Notes: generated from the sequence alone by a model not told the origin. Positions 8,550 through 17,938 are shown, numbered from the stretch's first letter. The stretch: DNA of 64,000 bases from Bog-473 sp963744225 (GCA_963744225.1 CAVUSV010000004.1:1426001-1490000), one strand, 5' to 3'. Numbers and translations are program-made.

Positions 8550-10391
8550 ATGCCTTCGAAGATCGAGGACTACGCCATCATCGGCGACACGAAAACCGTC
8601 GCCCTTGTCGACCGGACCGGATCCATCGACTGGTGGTGCGCGCCGCGAATCGATTCCGCCGCCGCCTTCGCGGCGCTGCTCGGCGATGTGGGCAACGGAC
8701 GGTGGCTGATCGCTCCGAAGGGCGAGGTGACCAAGGTCACCCGCCACTACGAACCGGAGACCTTGATTCTCGAAACGATCTTCGAGACCGCGACGGGCTC
8801 GGTCTCAGTGTCCGACTTCATGCCGCCGTACGACGGCCACTCGATGATCCACCGCATCGTCGAGGCTCGTGGTGGCGCCGTCGAGATGCAGATGGAGCTG
8901 ATCGTGCGTTACGACTACGGCGCGATCACGCCCTGGGTTACCGCAACCGGTGATGGCCTGGTCCTCGTCGCAGGCCGTGACGGCCTCCGGTTGCACAGCC
9001 CCGTCCGTCTCGTTGGCAAGGACAACACCACCATTGCCTCCTTCTCCGTCTCGGGCGACATACGGCGCTCCTTCTCGCTCACCTGGTTCCCCTCCGAGAT
9101 CCACGCCCCGCTCCCCCTCGACAGCCTGGCTGCCCGCAACCACACGCGGCACTACTGGCACAACTGGGTCGGTCGCTGCACCTATAAGGGCGGATCGCGC
9201 GACCTGGTCGTCCGCTCGCTCATCACCTTGAAGGCCCTCATCTACGAGCCCAGCGGCGCGGTCTGCGCGGCGGCGACGACCTCGCTCCCAGAGACCATCG
9301 GGGGCAACCGCAACTGGGACTACCGCTATTCGTGGCTCCGGGACTCGACCTTCACCCTTCACGCCCTGTTGGTCTCGGGGTACACCGACGAAGCGGCGGC
9401 GTGGGTGGGCTGGCTCCGTCGTGCCGTCGCGGGGACCCCCGGGGAGATGCAGATCATGTACGGCGTCGACGGAGAACGGATGCTCCCCGAGTTCGAGATC
9501 GACTACCTCTCGGGTTACGAGGGATCAACGCCCGTCCGCATCGGCAACAAAGCGGTGCTCCAGCTCCAGCTCGATGTCTACGGCGAGGTCCTGGACTCTG
9601 CCGTCACGTACTGGCGCAGCCCCATCCCCAAAGAGTCGAACGTATCGCCGGGTCAGATGGTGGCGATTCTCGACCACTTAGAGACGATATGGCGCGAGCC
9701 TGACAACGGGATCTGGGAGGTCCGCGGCCCCCGGCGGCACTTCACCCATTCGAAAGTCATGGCCTGGGTGGCCTTCGACCGCGCCGTCACGCTGGCGGAG
9801 ACGGGTGTCTTACCGAAAGCACCGATGGACCATTGGCGGCAATTGCGAGATGAAATCCATGCGGAGGTCTGCGAGAAGGGCTTCGACTCTGAGCTCAACT
9901 CGTTCACCCAGTACTACGGCTCGAAGCTGCTCGACGCGAGTCTGCTAATGCTCGCACCTGTTGGCTTCCTGCCGCCTGATGACCCGCGCGTCGTCGGCAC
10001 CGTCGAGGCGATTCAGAAGGGGCTCGTCACCGACGGCTTCGTCCGCCGGTACCAGACCGACACTGACGAGGACGTCGACGGCCTGAAAGGGACCGAGGGC
10101 GCCTTCTTGATGACAAGCTTCTGGCTCGCCGACAACCTCGCGCTCCTCGGACACCACGACGAGGCAAAGGAGCTGTTCGACCGGCTCTGTGGGCTGTGCA
10201 ACGACGTTGGTCTTCTCTCCGAGGAGTACGACCCGGAGGCCGATCGTCTGCTCGGGAACTTTCCGCAGGCCTTCTCACATGTAGCCCTGATCAACACTGC
10301 CGCCAACCTCTCGATGGCCGAGGCCGGCTCCTCGGTGATGCGCGGTCGCCGTTACGGCCAGCCCAGACGTCGGAGCGCTGCAGCAGGCTGA
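8550..10391 (+). CDS. Glycoside hydrolase family 15 protein (glucoamylase/trehalase-like)
   Basis: A 613-residue cytoplasmic protein. The N-terminal beta-sandwich (IEDYAIIGDTKTVALVDRTG, SIDWWCAPRID) and the catalytic (alpha/alpha)6 barrel with GNRNWDYRYSWLRDSTF are signatures of GH15. Length and lack of a signal peptide match bacterial GH15 enzymes acting on trehalose or malto-oligosaccharides; actinobacterial members of similar sequence are trehalases. The start has a strong GGAGGAGGAG ribosome-binding site. It stands alone, so the physiological substrate is open. Confidence 0.93.
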   Translation: MPSKIEDYAIIGDTKTVALVDRTGSIDWWCAPRIDSAAAFAALLGDVGNGRWLIAPKGEVTKVTRHYEPETLILETIFETATGSVSVSDFMPPYDGHSMIHRIVEARGGAVEMQMELIVRYDYGAITPWVTATGDGLVLVAGRDGLRLHSPVRLVGKDNTTIASFSVSGDIRRSFSLTWFPSEIHAPLPLDSLAARNHTRHYWHNWVGRCTYKGGSRDLVVRSLITLKALIYEPSGAVCAAATTSLPETIGGNRNWDYRYSWLRDSTFTLHALLVSGYTDEAAAWVGWLRRAVAGTPGEMQIMYGVDGERMLPEFEIDYLSGYEGSTPVRIGNKAVLQLQLDVYGEVLDSAVTYWRSPIPKESNVSPGQMVAILDHLETIWREPDNGIWEVRGPRRHFTHSKVMAWVAFDRAVTLAETGVLPKAPMDHWRQLRDEIHAEVCEKGFDSELNSFTQYYGSKLLDASLLMLAPVGFLPPDDPRVVGTVEAIQKGLVTDGFVRRYQTDTDEDVDGLKGTEGAFLMTSFWLADNLALLGHHDEAKELFDRLCGLCNDVGLLSEEYDPEADRLLGNFPQAFSHVALINTAANLSMAEAGSSVMRGRRYGQPRRRSAAAG

Positions 10392-10528
10392 TCAACCACG
10401 CGGGGCGGGGCCACCGTCGGGGCCACACGCTCGCACTGCGTGAGGCTCCGCGCTCCCGCCGATTTAGACGGGCGAACGTCATCACAGTTCGTGCGTTAGA
10501 AGCCTTCTCGGGTGCCCGTATCAAGCCC

Positions 10529-10894
10529 TTACCACTCGACGCCGGTGGAAACGCAGAATTCATTCTGCTCCGGGTCTGACATTCTGACCCATCGGGTTCC
10601 CCCGAAGCTCCGCACGACTTCGTCGATGCGATCAGCGCCGAGTGCCTGTAACCGCCGGATCTCTGCTTCGATGTCATCGACCACAATGTCAAGGTGCATG
10701 CGGTTCTTGCCGACTTTGGGTTCGGGTACGCCCTGAAGGAGGAGCGGTGAAGCAATCCCTTCTTTGGGAACGAGCACAGCCAAATTCGCATCCGTGTAGT
10801 AGTCGCGATATTCGAGCGCCTCGCGCCAGAACGAAGCAAGCCTCTTTGGCTCCTCGCAGTCGAGCACGAGTTCCACTCTTGCCCTGTGTCCCAT
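10529..10894 (-). CDS. VOC family protein (glyoxalase/bleomycin-resistance fold)
   Basis: A 121-residue vicinal-oxygen-chelate protein beginning MGHRARVELVLDC at ATG 10894. A longer version adds 12 unlikely residues. RLASFWREALEY, the MHLDIVVDDIEAEIRRLQALGA segment and WVRMSDPEQNEFCV are typical of the Glyoxalase_6-like subgroup. The His and Glu of these segments are candidate metal ligands. It is a single gene facing the GH15 gene and its reaction is unknown. Confidence 0.8.
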   Translation of the reverse strand: MGHRARVELVLDCEEPKRLASFWREALEYRDYYTDANLAVLVPKEGIASPLLLQGVPEPKVGKNRMHLDIVVDDIEAEIRRLQALGADRIDEVVRSFGGTRWVRMSDPEQNEFCVSTGVEW

Positions 10895-11117
10895 CGCGTG
10901 CCTCCAGGAATGCCACTCGGCCAGCGACAATCAGGATACGGGGCCAGCGAGCGAGGTGCGCCGTCGTTGTCGAACTCTCCGCGGTTTTTATCAAGGACGA
11001 CTGCCGCCTGTCCGGATGGGCGTCGAAAACCGGCATACCCGACGCTGACGCAGACCGCATCTGGCTCGCAAACGGGGGGCAATCGTCGTTCGACGCTTCA
11101 AATCAAACTTTCAGCCG

Positions 11118-11780
11118 TCACGCTTTCGAGACCTTGGGAGAGAGAAGTCTCGTCACCTGGTCGACACTCATGCCGATACCGAATAATGGCTCACCTGGCT
11201 GAAGGGCGACGCCGGCATCGAGTGGCCCGGCGTTAACCGCGTCGAATCCGAGCCGATCGATGAGGCACATCACGGCTGCGACCGCGTCGCGGTCGTTGCC
11301 TGCAGCAGCCATGGCGAAACGATCCGGTGCGCCCCGAGGTCGCCGTCCTTGGTCAAACTTGAAGTATCCAAGGTGATTGAGACCCTTGACCACTCGTGCT
11401 AACGGGAAATGTTGTTGTACGACGACGCTCGTGCCCATTGGTGCTGTCGCGAGGTCTTCGTCGATGCCGTCAATCTCCTCCCAATAGTTCATGGCGTCGA
11501 CCAGGATCTTGCCGGCAAAGAGATCGCCTGGAAGATCGCGGAAGCGGTGCATCGGAACCGCCAGAACAATGAGGTCTGCGTGACGAACGACCTCGTTGTT
11601 TGTGACGGCTCGAGCTCCAGGGGCAAGCACCTCGACAATGAGTTCGATGCGCTCGACGGCACCCGACCCGGAGATGGCAACGTCATATCCGCCGGCAACT
11701 GCGGCGCGGGCGATCGCTGTGCCGATCTTTCCAGCTCCGACGACGCCAAGGCGAAGGTCGGTAGCTTCGTAGCCGGACAC
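11118..11780 (-). CDS. NADPH-dependent F420 reductase-like protein (Fno fold)
   Basis: A 220-residue protein with an N-terminal nucleotide-binding motif LGVVGAGKIGTAIARAAV and AVTNNEVVRHADLIVLAVP, matching the F420_oxidored/NADP-oxidoreductase coenzyme-F420 family. Related proteins move hydride between NADP(H) and coenzyme F420. It starts at GTG 11780 behind AAAGGA and lies 11 bp downstream of a luciferase-like monooxygenase, so it may supply reduced deazaflavin to it. Not every member uses F420, so the cofactor is inference. Confidence 0.75.
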   Translation of the reverse strand: MSGYEATDLRLGVVGAGKIGTAIARAAVAGGYDVAISGSGAVERIELIVEVLAPGARAVTNNEVVRHADLIVLAVPMHRFRDLPGDLFAGKILVDAMNYWEEIDGIDEDLATAPMGTSVVVQQHFPLARVVKGLNHLGYFKFDQGRRPRGAPDRFAMAAAGNDRDAVAAVMCLIDRLGFDAVNAGPLDAGVALQPGEPLFGIGMSVDQVTRLLSPKVSKA

Positions 11781-11791
11781 CGGACAATCCT

Positions 11792-12877
11792 TTAGGTTCG
11801 GGCCGCCGCGTGCGTTCCGACGGAGGCGGGCTCAACCGGAGGTTCTGCGAGAAGCTCCCTTACTCGCGGAATTACCTCCCGTCCATACAGCTCGATGGTC
11901 GCCATCTTCTGCTCGTGCGGTACGCGCCCCGTGGCGTAGGCCAGGTCGAATCGACTGAGTCCGAGCAGACGAATGACCCATGCAATCTTTGTGGCAACCG
12001 TTTCCGGCGATCCGAGATACAGCGAACCCTCATCGATCTCGGCTTGGAATCGATCCATGGTGGGACGCGCCCATCCCCGCTCGGCAGCTGCGCCCTCGTA
12101 CACATGAGCCCAATGCGGCCACTGGATTTCCGTTGCTTCCTGATCGGTCCTGGCCACATAGCCATGCGAATGCATACCGATGCGCAGTTGCGGATACCCG
12201 TACTTGTCGAGTGCTCGTTTGTAGAGGTCGACCAACGGTGCGAATCGGATGGGAGGGCCGCCAATGACGGCCAGCATCAGGGGTAGCCCGAAACGGGCCG
12301 CCCGGATCACCGACTGAGGGCTGCCGCCGACGCCGACCCATGTGGGCAGGTGTCCCTCCGGGAGTGGAGGACTGAGAGACTGATTGGTCAGCGGAGACCG
12401 GAACTTTCCGGACCAGGTGACGGGCTGATCTCGTAGCAACCGTGTGAGCAACTCGAGCTTTTCCTCGAAGATGTCCTCGTAGTCGGCGAGATCGTATCCG
12501 AATAAGGGAAAAGACTCCGTTAACGAACCGCGTCCGACGATGAGTTGCGCACGGCCGTTGGAAACCGCGTCGAGGGTCGCAAATTCGGTGTACACCCGAA
12601 CCGGATCTTGTGTACTCAAAACGGTCACGGCTGTGCCAAGCCGGATCCGCTCTGTGCGCCCGGCTATGGCGGCCAGGATGAGAGGCCCTGCAGAGTCCAT
12701 CATGTCAGGGCGGTAGTGCTCGGCGATGTTGAACGAGTCGATCCCAACTGCATCGGCGAGAACCGCTTCCTCGACCGTGTTGCGAATGACGACGTCGCCG
12801 CCGAGTTCCTGACCCGACTCGTCCACGCTGATGGGTACGAACGAGTCCAATCCGAACTCAATGTCCTGGGTAGTCAT
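11792..12877 (-). CDS. LLM class flavin/F420-dependent monooxygenase
   Basis: A 361-residue bacterial-luciferase-like protein with the TIM-barrel features of the family: EAVLADAVGIDSFNIAEHY, RIRLGTAVTVLSTQDPVRVY, GRAQLIVGRGS and LPTWVGVGGSPQSV. Such enzymes use FMNH2 or F420H2. The adjacent reductase with an F420-reductase fold supports F420 or a reductase-coupled system. ATG 12877 has a GAGGAAACG ribosome-binding site. It forms a two-gene leftward operon with that reductase. Confidence 0.9.
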   Translation of the reverse strand: MTTQDIEFGLDSFVPISVDESGQELGGDVVIRNTVEEAVLADAVGIDSFNIAEHYRPDMMDSAGPLILAAIAGRTERIRLGTAVTVLSTQDPVRVYTEFATLDAVSNGRAQLIVGRGSLTESFPLFGYDLADYEDIFEEKLELLTRLLRDQPVTWSGKFRSPLTNQSLSPPLPEGHLPTWVGVGGSPQSVIRAARFGLPLMLAVIGGPPIRFAPLVDLYKRALDKYGYPQLRIGMHSHGYVARTDQEATEIQWPHWAHVYEGAAAERGWARPTMDRFQAEIDEGSLYLGSPETVATKIAWVIRLLGLSRFDLAYATGRVPHEQKMATIELYGREVIPRVRELLAEPPVEPASVGTHAAART

Positions 12878-12924
12878 ATCGTTTCCTCGCTTCCTGTATC
12901 CACCGTCGATTGACCCATGTTCGG

Positions 12925-14043
12925 TCAGGGTGCTGTCGATGGGGCGAGTCCGAAGACCTCGCCGAACTGGTCGACCATCAGGTCCCGACCCTTCACCTGG
13001 GAAATGGTCTCGCGCCCAACGATCTCCTCCTGACCGGGGAACTGACCTGCCCCACCGGTCGGTCCGATGGGCACTGCGATTGCGACACCCATGGGCTCGT
13101 AGTGGGCAAGGTCGGATCGTCCCTGGGCGAGCAGGTTGATGTTGTCCGCCACGGTGGCGGCTTGACGCCGAGCGAAGCCGGCCATCTTGCTGTCGGCGGT
13201 GGAGATGTCCCCGACGGCGAAGACCGTTGTCTGTCCTGCCACCTGGAGCGTGGGGCCGACCTCGATGAACCCGTCTGAGCGGCGTGCGGACGCCAGCTTC
13301 CTTCCGAGGTAGTCGCTGTTCGGTACCACGCCGTAGCAGCGAAACCAGATGTCAGCAGTCACTTCTGTTCCTGCTTCGGTGGTGACGGTGAAGGCGGCCA
13401 GCTCTCCAGGCTCGGTCGGCGGTGCGTGGCGCAACGGGCTGCCCAGTATGAGCTCGACGCGGGACTCGAGCAGTTGACGTCGAAGCTCGGCTTTCAGCTC
13501 GGGCATGTACGGACCGCCGAGAATCTCGTCGGCGACATCGAGCATGACGATCGTCTTCTCGGGCCACACATGGCGTATCTCTCCGGCCAACTCAATACCC
13601 ACCGGGCCCGCTCCGACCAGCAGGACTCGATCGGCCTTTGCGAGTGCACGATTCGTCTGTCGGACCTGCTCCTGGGCGTGATGGGTGTCGACGAGGTCCG
13701 TCTTGGCCGGGAATGGGTATCTCGACCCGGTGGCCAGCACGACATAGTCCGCGGCGATCTCCTCGCCCGACGCCGTCTCCACCCGGTGCGGATCGACCAT
13801 GACGGCTCTCTCCCGAACGACTCGGCCGTTCGTAAGCAGTCCTGTGTAGGGCAGGAAGATCCGCGGGAGCCAGCTGGGATCCACCAGCGCCCGCAGAGCG
13901 GCAATGTTGTGCATGAAAGCGTCCTTTGGCTCGACGAGCACCACGTCGCTCGTGTCGTCCAACGCCTTGGCCACGGTGATGCCGCCGTAGCCGCCACCGA
14001 CGACCACCACCGTGGGTTTCCTTGCCTGATTGGTCTCTGTCAT
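12925..14043 (-). CDS. FAD-dependent NAD(P)H oxidoreductase (FSP1/NDH-2-like)
   Basis: A 372-residue two-dinucleotide-binding-domain flavoprotein. The FAD motif is VVVGGGYGGITVAKAL near the N-terminus, the NAD(P)H motif is LLVGAGPVGIELAGEI near residue 143, and the second FAD contact VFAVGDIST lies near residue 277. It resembles the AIF/AMID/FSP1 group and type II NADH dehydrogenases that reduce quinones. No transmembrane segment is evident; peripheral membrane association is possible. It is divergent from a MarR gene whose product probably controls it. Confidence 0.88.
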   Translation of the reverse strand: MTETNQARKPTVVVVGGGYGGITVAKALDDTSDVVLVEPKDAFMHNIAALRALVDPSWLPRIFLPYTGLLTNGRVVRERAVMVDPHRVETASGEEIAADYVVLATGSRYPFPAKTDLVDTHHAQEQVRQTNRALAKADRVLLVGAGPVGIELAGEIRHVWPEKTIVMLDVADEILGGPYMPELKAELRRQLLESRVELILGSPLRHAPPTEPGELAAFTVTTEAGTEVTADIWFRCYGVVPNSDYLGRKLASARRSDGFIEVGPTLQVAGQTTVFAVGDISTADSKMAGFARRQAATVADNINLLAQGRSDLAHYEPMGVAIAVPIGPTGGAGQFPGQEEIVGRETISQVKGRDLMVDQFGEVFGLAPSTAP

Positions 14044-14077
14044 GTCGCCTCCGGTTCGGATCCCTTGCCGTATCTCT

Positions 14078-14088
14078 GTTGACTCAAC
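14078..14088. promoter_or_regulatory. Candidate MarR operator
   Basis: GTTGACTCAAC has 5-bp arms around one base. It lies in the 65-bp gap between the divergent flavoprotein and MarR genes, immediately before an AT-rich TATATTCTAAAC stretch. Confidence 0.4.
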
Positions 14089-14108
14089 TATATTCTAAAC
14101 AGATCATC

Positions 14109-14735
14109 ATGTCTACAGAGCATCTATTGGACAGCGCTTCTGATCGGAGGCCTTACAATGAAATTGTGGATGACGGCCCTGGTCACAAAGAAGAAGTTGG
14201 GGTAGCCAACAGCTCCGACGACGCCTTGGCCGACGATCTCGGGTGGGGCCTGGGAACTGTCTTTCGGGCGTACGTCAAGGCCGCCCACGACGCAGTCGCC
14301 GATCTGCCTGGCGGTCCAAGGGGCTACCAGGTCCTTTCCGCTGCCGCCCAGGGGGCTGTTGGTAGCCAGCTGGCCCTGGCCCAGCATCTCGGAGTCGACC
14401 GAACCGTGATGACCTACCTTCTCGATGACCTGGAAGCCGGCGGCCTGATCGAGCGCCGTCCTGATCCGGCGGACCGGCGCGCCCGCCGAATCGTCTCCAC
14501 CCGTAAGGGCAACGAACTTCTCACCAACCTCAATGACCGCCTGCGGGCAGCGGAAGCCCAACTGTTGGCACCGCTGAGCACTGAGACGCGCGTCATTTTC
14601 CGTGCCCAGGTTCGGTTGCTTGCCACCCAGCTCGATGCTCTCAACCCGCCCGACAGTCCGTGTGACCTTGCTGATGAGGTGGACGCCGAAATACCCGCTC
14701 CTCGCCAGCGCATTCGGCCAGCAAGATCGCGCTAG
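14109..14735 (+). CDS. MarR family transcriptional regulator
   Basis: A 208-residue protein with a winged helix-turn-helix: LALAQHLGVDRTVMTYLLDDLEAGGLIERRPDPADRRAR is the recognition helix and wing of MarR proteins (split here by comment: recognition HLGVDRTVMTYLLDDLE, wing RRPDPADRRAR). It has a 45-residue acidic N-terminal extension and a basic proline/arginine tail. ATG 14109 sits 21 bp after the candidate operator; starting further upstream would translate the promoter. The divergent layout makes repression of the flavoprotein and itself the simplest model. The ligand is unknown. Confidence 0.87.
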   Translation: MSTEHLLDSASDRRPYNEIVDDGPGHKEEVGVANSSDDALADDLGWGLGTVFRAYVKAAHDAVADLPGGPRGYQVLSAAAQGAVGSQLALAQHLGVDRTVMTYLLDDLEAGGLIERRPDPADRRARRIVSTRKGNELLTNLNDRLRAAEAQLLAPLSTETRVIFRAQVRLLATQLDALNPPDSPCDLADEVDAEIPAPRQRIRPARSR

Positions 14736-14854
14736 TGCGAGTAGAGAACGACGACCCTCTGTAGTAGGTGCGGGAGTCGCCCATTTGGCCTCTGGCCGAC
14801 GCTACCCAGGAGTGATCGTTGCAACGTCTGCGCTGAGTAGCGCAACGTTAGGAA

Positions 14855-15280
14855 CTAGCGGCCTTCTAGTGCGGCGAAGACCCGCAGCGGGTCGAGGTAG
14901 TCGCGCCAATGCGAAACCTTGTAGTCCCTCAGTGTGATCACGGAGATGTATCTGTTGCCGTATGGATAGTCGGTGGCGACCACCTTTCCCTCGGACGCGT
15001 ATTCGAGCACGACCGTGGACGTCGAATCCGACCGGTGTACTCGTAGGTCGTAGCAGCGGTCGAGGAAGAACGTGGAGCCATAGCCTCGGTAAAGCTCAAC
15101 GATGTTGTCGCGGCCAATGACGCGACGGGGATAGTCGGGCACGGTGATGACGTATTCGAAAACGACATCGTCTGCGAGAAGCTCGAAGAAGTGATCTCCC
15201 TCGGCGAGACCCTGCAAGCCCTGTTCGACGATGCGGAAGAACGGGTCCAGGGCACGAAATTCTTCAAAGTCACGTATCAA
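14855..15280 (-). CDS. SnoaL-like / limonene-epoxide-hydrolase-fold protein
   Basis: A 141-residue NTF2-fold protein: an N-terminal helix followed by FFELLADDVVFEYVITVPDYP, a glycine turn (RRVIGRDNIVELYRGYG) and terminal strands ending in VSHWRDYLDPLRVF, typical of ketosteroid-isomerase-like SnoaL proteins. Members act as isomerases, hydrolases or cyclases on small cyclic molecules. It stands alone and its function is not predictable from sequence. Confidence 0.8.
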   Translation of the reverse strand: MIRDFEEFRALDPFFRIVEQGLQGLAEGDHFFELLADDVVFEYVITVPDYPRRVIGRDNIVELYRGYGSTFFLDRCYDLRVHRSDSTSTVVLEYASEGKVVATDYPYGNRYISVITLRDYKVSHWRDYLDPLRVFAALEGR

Positions 15281-15661
15281 AGTCGCTCCTCACGGCGGGC
15301 GGCATGCCACGGAGATCGAGGTTGGTGGCACACGCTGACGGCGTAGGGAGCTCGGCCTTTAGAACGTGGTTGCTCGTTCGCCCAGGGCGCCCTGGGCGCC
15401 GATCCGGTTGCCCAGGTTGTGGCGCGTGGATGCTTACGTGTTCCAGGTCGATCTCCAATGGCCATCCTTCACTTGTCGACGGCGAACTTAGCTGCCAAGA
15501 CCACGCGGGATCGCGGCCTTCACACTCTTGGATCTCTGTGCAACGCGCAAGTCATGCATGCGTTGAACACGACCGCCGACGTCCTATTCAAACCCGGCGG
15601 AACTGCGAGAAGGCCTGACCAGAGCTAGAGGTCGGCGCCTTTGTGAGCGGCCTCCTTCTTC
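15281..15661. other. Intergenic region with a 20-bp perfect palindrome
   Basis: No convincing gene. The stretch contains CGCCCAGGGCGCCCTGGGCG at 15379-15398, a perfect 20-bp palindrome about 100 bp upstream of the leftward SnoaL-like gene. It could be an operator or a strong hairpin. The remainder shows nothing recognisable. Confidence 0.5.
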
Positions 15662-16102
15662 TCAGCTCAGCTGCTCGGCCAGCCCGAGGATGATTCCGCT
15701 CGGCCCGCGGAGATAGCAGAGCAGGTAGCTGTCCTCGTAGCGCGTCACTTCGCCAACGAGTTCGGCGCCGTGCGGGCGGAGGCGGGCGAGGGTGTCCTCG
15801 ATGTCGTCGACGGCGAACATGACGCGGTGCAGGCCCAGCGTGTTCGCCGGGGTGATCTCCGGCTTAGGGGTGATCGCTTTCGGGGTGTGATACTTCGCCA
15901 GTTCGAGCCGGCCCGGGGCGTCCGGGATCCGCATCATCGCGATCTCGCTTCGCATGCCGTCGAGCCCGACGACGTTTCCCGCCCAGCTTCCTTCGATCGG
16001 CATCCTGCCTTCCAGCTCCATGCCGAGTTCGGTGAAGAAAGCGACGGCGGCGTCGAGGTCGTCGACGACGATGCCGACGTTGTCCATGCGCTGAATCGTC
16101 AT
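15662..16102 (-). CDS. VOC family protein
   Basis: A 146-residue vicinal-oxygen-chelate protein starting MTIQRMDNVGIVVDDLDAAV at ATG 16102. Two beta-alpha-beta-beta-beta modules are visible; the second starts GLHRVMFAVDDIEDTLARL, and the end contains CYLRGPSGIILGLAEQLS. Metal-ligand candidates are the His of GLHRVMF and the Glu near the C-terminus. Similar proteins are annotated as glyoxalase or dioxygenase-like. No partner gene identifies a substrate. Confidence 0.85.
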   Translation of the reverse strand: MTIQRMDNVGIVVDDLDAAVAFFTELGMELEGRMPIEGSWAGNVVGLDGMRSEIAMMRIPDAPGRLELAKYHTPKAITPKPEITPANTLGLHRVMFAVDDIEDTLARLRPHGAELVGEVTRYEDSYLLCYLRGPSGIILGLAEQLS

Positions 16103-16191
16103 GTCCCCGAGGATAGGGGCTGGGTCACACCCGAGAGCGGGGATGAGTTCAGTGTCCTCGAGGGCCAATCCTCGGGGATTGCGCATTGCTG

Positions 16192-17106
16192 CTAATTGGC
16201 GCCGACGACGTGGAAATTCTGGTTGACAAAGATGTGGTGTGGCCAGTTGACGCCGATGTTGTGGACCTCGTACTCGCCGTTGCTCAGCTGTACAACACGG
16301 TCGATGACACCGCCCGGGTATGCGGCCAGCGCGGCTTCCGTCGCCTTGTTCGCTGTCGTTCCGCTGACGATCGTCCCCGAGCCCTGATTGTAGGTGGCTG
16401 GGATCTGCCCAACCGTCTTCGACGTCGTCGGTGCACCGGGCTGGAAGGGGACCACGGCTGGTGCGGAGGAAGTGGTAGATCCGCCGCCTGTCTCTTGAAC
16501 GGTGACCTGCGTGGCTGTGATGGTCGTTCCGTTGGTCGTCCCAAGTACGAGGACTGGTTCGCCCGTAGTTATGGCATCCGCCGAAGTCGAGTTTGTCCCC
16601 TTCATGTACGTCGTGGAGGCGGTCTCGTTGATCGTCACCTTCTGCCCCGCTGTTGTCGACAACGTGAAGCCGGACGTGGACACGCTACTGACCGTGCCGG
16701 ATGATCCCCCAGCGGCTGGTCAAGATCGAGCGTTGGATCCCCCGCCTCCGAATGCAGTACCGCGGGCGGCGCCACTGATGGGAGCGCCATGCCCTGCTGT
16801 TGCCGATGGGGAAGTGGCTGTTGTCGAGGAGGGCGTGGCCGCTGTCGACGATGATGTGGCTGAATAGGTGGCAAGACCGGCTACCGCACACATCAGCGAA
16901 GCAGCCACGATCGATGCCCCCTTTCTCTTCGACAGCCATCGCCGTATCGTTGACCACAGCCCGTCCTTGGTTGCAAGGGCGGACCGATCTGGCAAAGATG
17001 CTGGCGTGGGAGGAGGCGCAGAGCCGGCGCCGCTTGAACTTCCAGCAGGCGACGGCCCGACTGTTGACCTCGTCTCCTGGGGGCTTGTTGGCTCGTACTC
17101 GTTCAT
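16192..17106 (-). pseudogene. Membrane-anchored DUF5666-like protein with an in-frame TGA
   Basis: One frame runs from ATG 17106 to 16192 with a single internal TGA at 16722-16720. The first 128 residues contain a Ser/Pro-rich cytoplasmic N-terminus, one membrane segment (about residues 65-85) and a low-complexity Ser/Thr/Gly linker. After the stop the frame continues with GSSGTVSSVSTSGFTL, AGQKVTINETASTTY and GTTITATQVTV, the repeated beta-strand pattern of DUF5666-type extracellular domains. The C-terminus ends VGVNWPHHIF...VVGAN-like strands. The TGA could derive from CGA by one C-to-T change. Both halves look constrained, so this is a recent nonsense mutation, a base-call error or, less likely, readthrough. 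A GTG at 16683 could restart the second half. Confidence 0.7.
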
Positions 17107-17422
17107 GGTGAGGCTCCTTTACGCAATCATCCACGCCGAGAGTCCCAACTGTTCATTTGAAGCCCGTGAAGATGAACTGTGACGGCACTGAGAACTTGCT
17201 CCGAATCCTCGACCCTCCTCTGCCGAGTCGGCGGCTGACGCGGACGTTTAAGCCATTCGCTAACCCCCTGCTGAGCCGCTCGATGACCGTTCGTGTCGTT
17301 GCCAGTCCGGCCTTGCCCGAGGGTCCAACAGCAGCTGCTCGTCTCCGGACCGGACGTTCGAACTCGTCAGGCAAAGGGATGGTTGGTGCGCGTGCCGTTC
17401 TGTGTGCGGACGCCCCATTCAT
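17107..17422. other. Intergenic region between DUF5666-like and MarR genes
   Basis: Two opposed open frames fill the stretch but neither looks coding. The promoter of the leftward membrane-protein gene should be near 17110-17200; no clear elements were recognised. Confidence 0.35.
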
Positions 17423-17920
17423 CTAGCCGACGCCGGATGTATCAATGCGCGACATGATGCGGGCCGCATTGCGGCCAAGGCGTCGCAGCTGCTCGGGAGA
17501 GAGAACGTCGATGACCAGCGAGCGTACGTGCGCCACGTGCCCGGGAGCGGCCGTGGCCAGTACTTCGAATCCCTTGTCGGTGAGGACGGCATTGGTGAAC
17601 CGCCCGTCGATCGGATCGGGCTCGCGGCGCACCAAGCTTCGTCCCTCAAGGCGCGTGACCAGGTGCGACAGCCGGGACAACGAAGCGTTGGTGACCTCGG
17701 CGAGCGAGCTCATCCGCATGGTTCCATGTGGGCTGTCGGACAACATGGCAAGGACCTGGTACTCGACCATTCCAAGGTTCGAGTCGCGCTGCAGCTGCTG
17801 ATCGATCGACCACGGGAGCCAGGTCATCAATCGGACAACCGATAGCCACGAGTCCAGCTCTGAGGCCGTGAGCCACTTCACCGGCTCGTCGTTGGTGCCG
17901 CGGTGTGCTTCACTGCTCAT
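17423..17920 (-). CDS. MarR family transcriptional regulator
   Basis: A 165-residue MarR protein. The DNA-binding core MSSLAEVTNASLSRLSHLV is followed by the wing RREPDPIDGRFTNAVLTDKG. The N-terminal WLTASELDSWLSVVRLMTWL helix and the C-terminal helices form the dimer interface seen in polyketide/aromatic-responsive MarR proteins. It is divergent from an epimerase-like gene, and nearly identical palindromes lie next to each of the two starts, so it probably represses both. Confidence 0.9.
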   Translation of the reverse strand: MSSEAHRGTNDEPVKWLTASELDSWLSVVRLMTWLPWSIDQQLQRDSNLGMVEYQVLAMLSDSPHGTMRMSSLAEVTNASLSRLSHLVTRLEGRSLVRREPDPIDGRFTNAVLTDKGFEVLATAAPGHVAHVRSLVIDVLSPEQLRRLGRNAARIMSRIDTSGVG

Positions 17921-17938
17921 CGCTCGATGGTACTAGTC

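Noticed and set aside
12030..12286. Several short opposed frames inside the LLM monooxygenase
   Set aside because: All are shadows of the GC-rich coding strand at 11792-12877.
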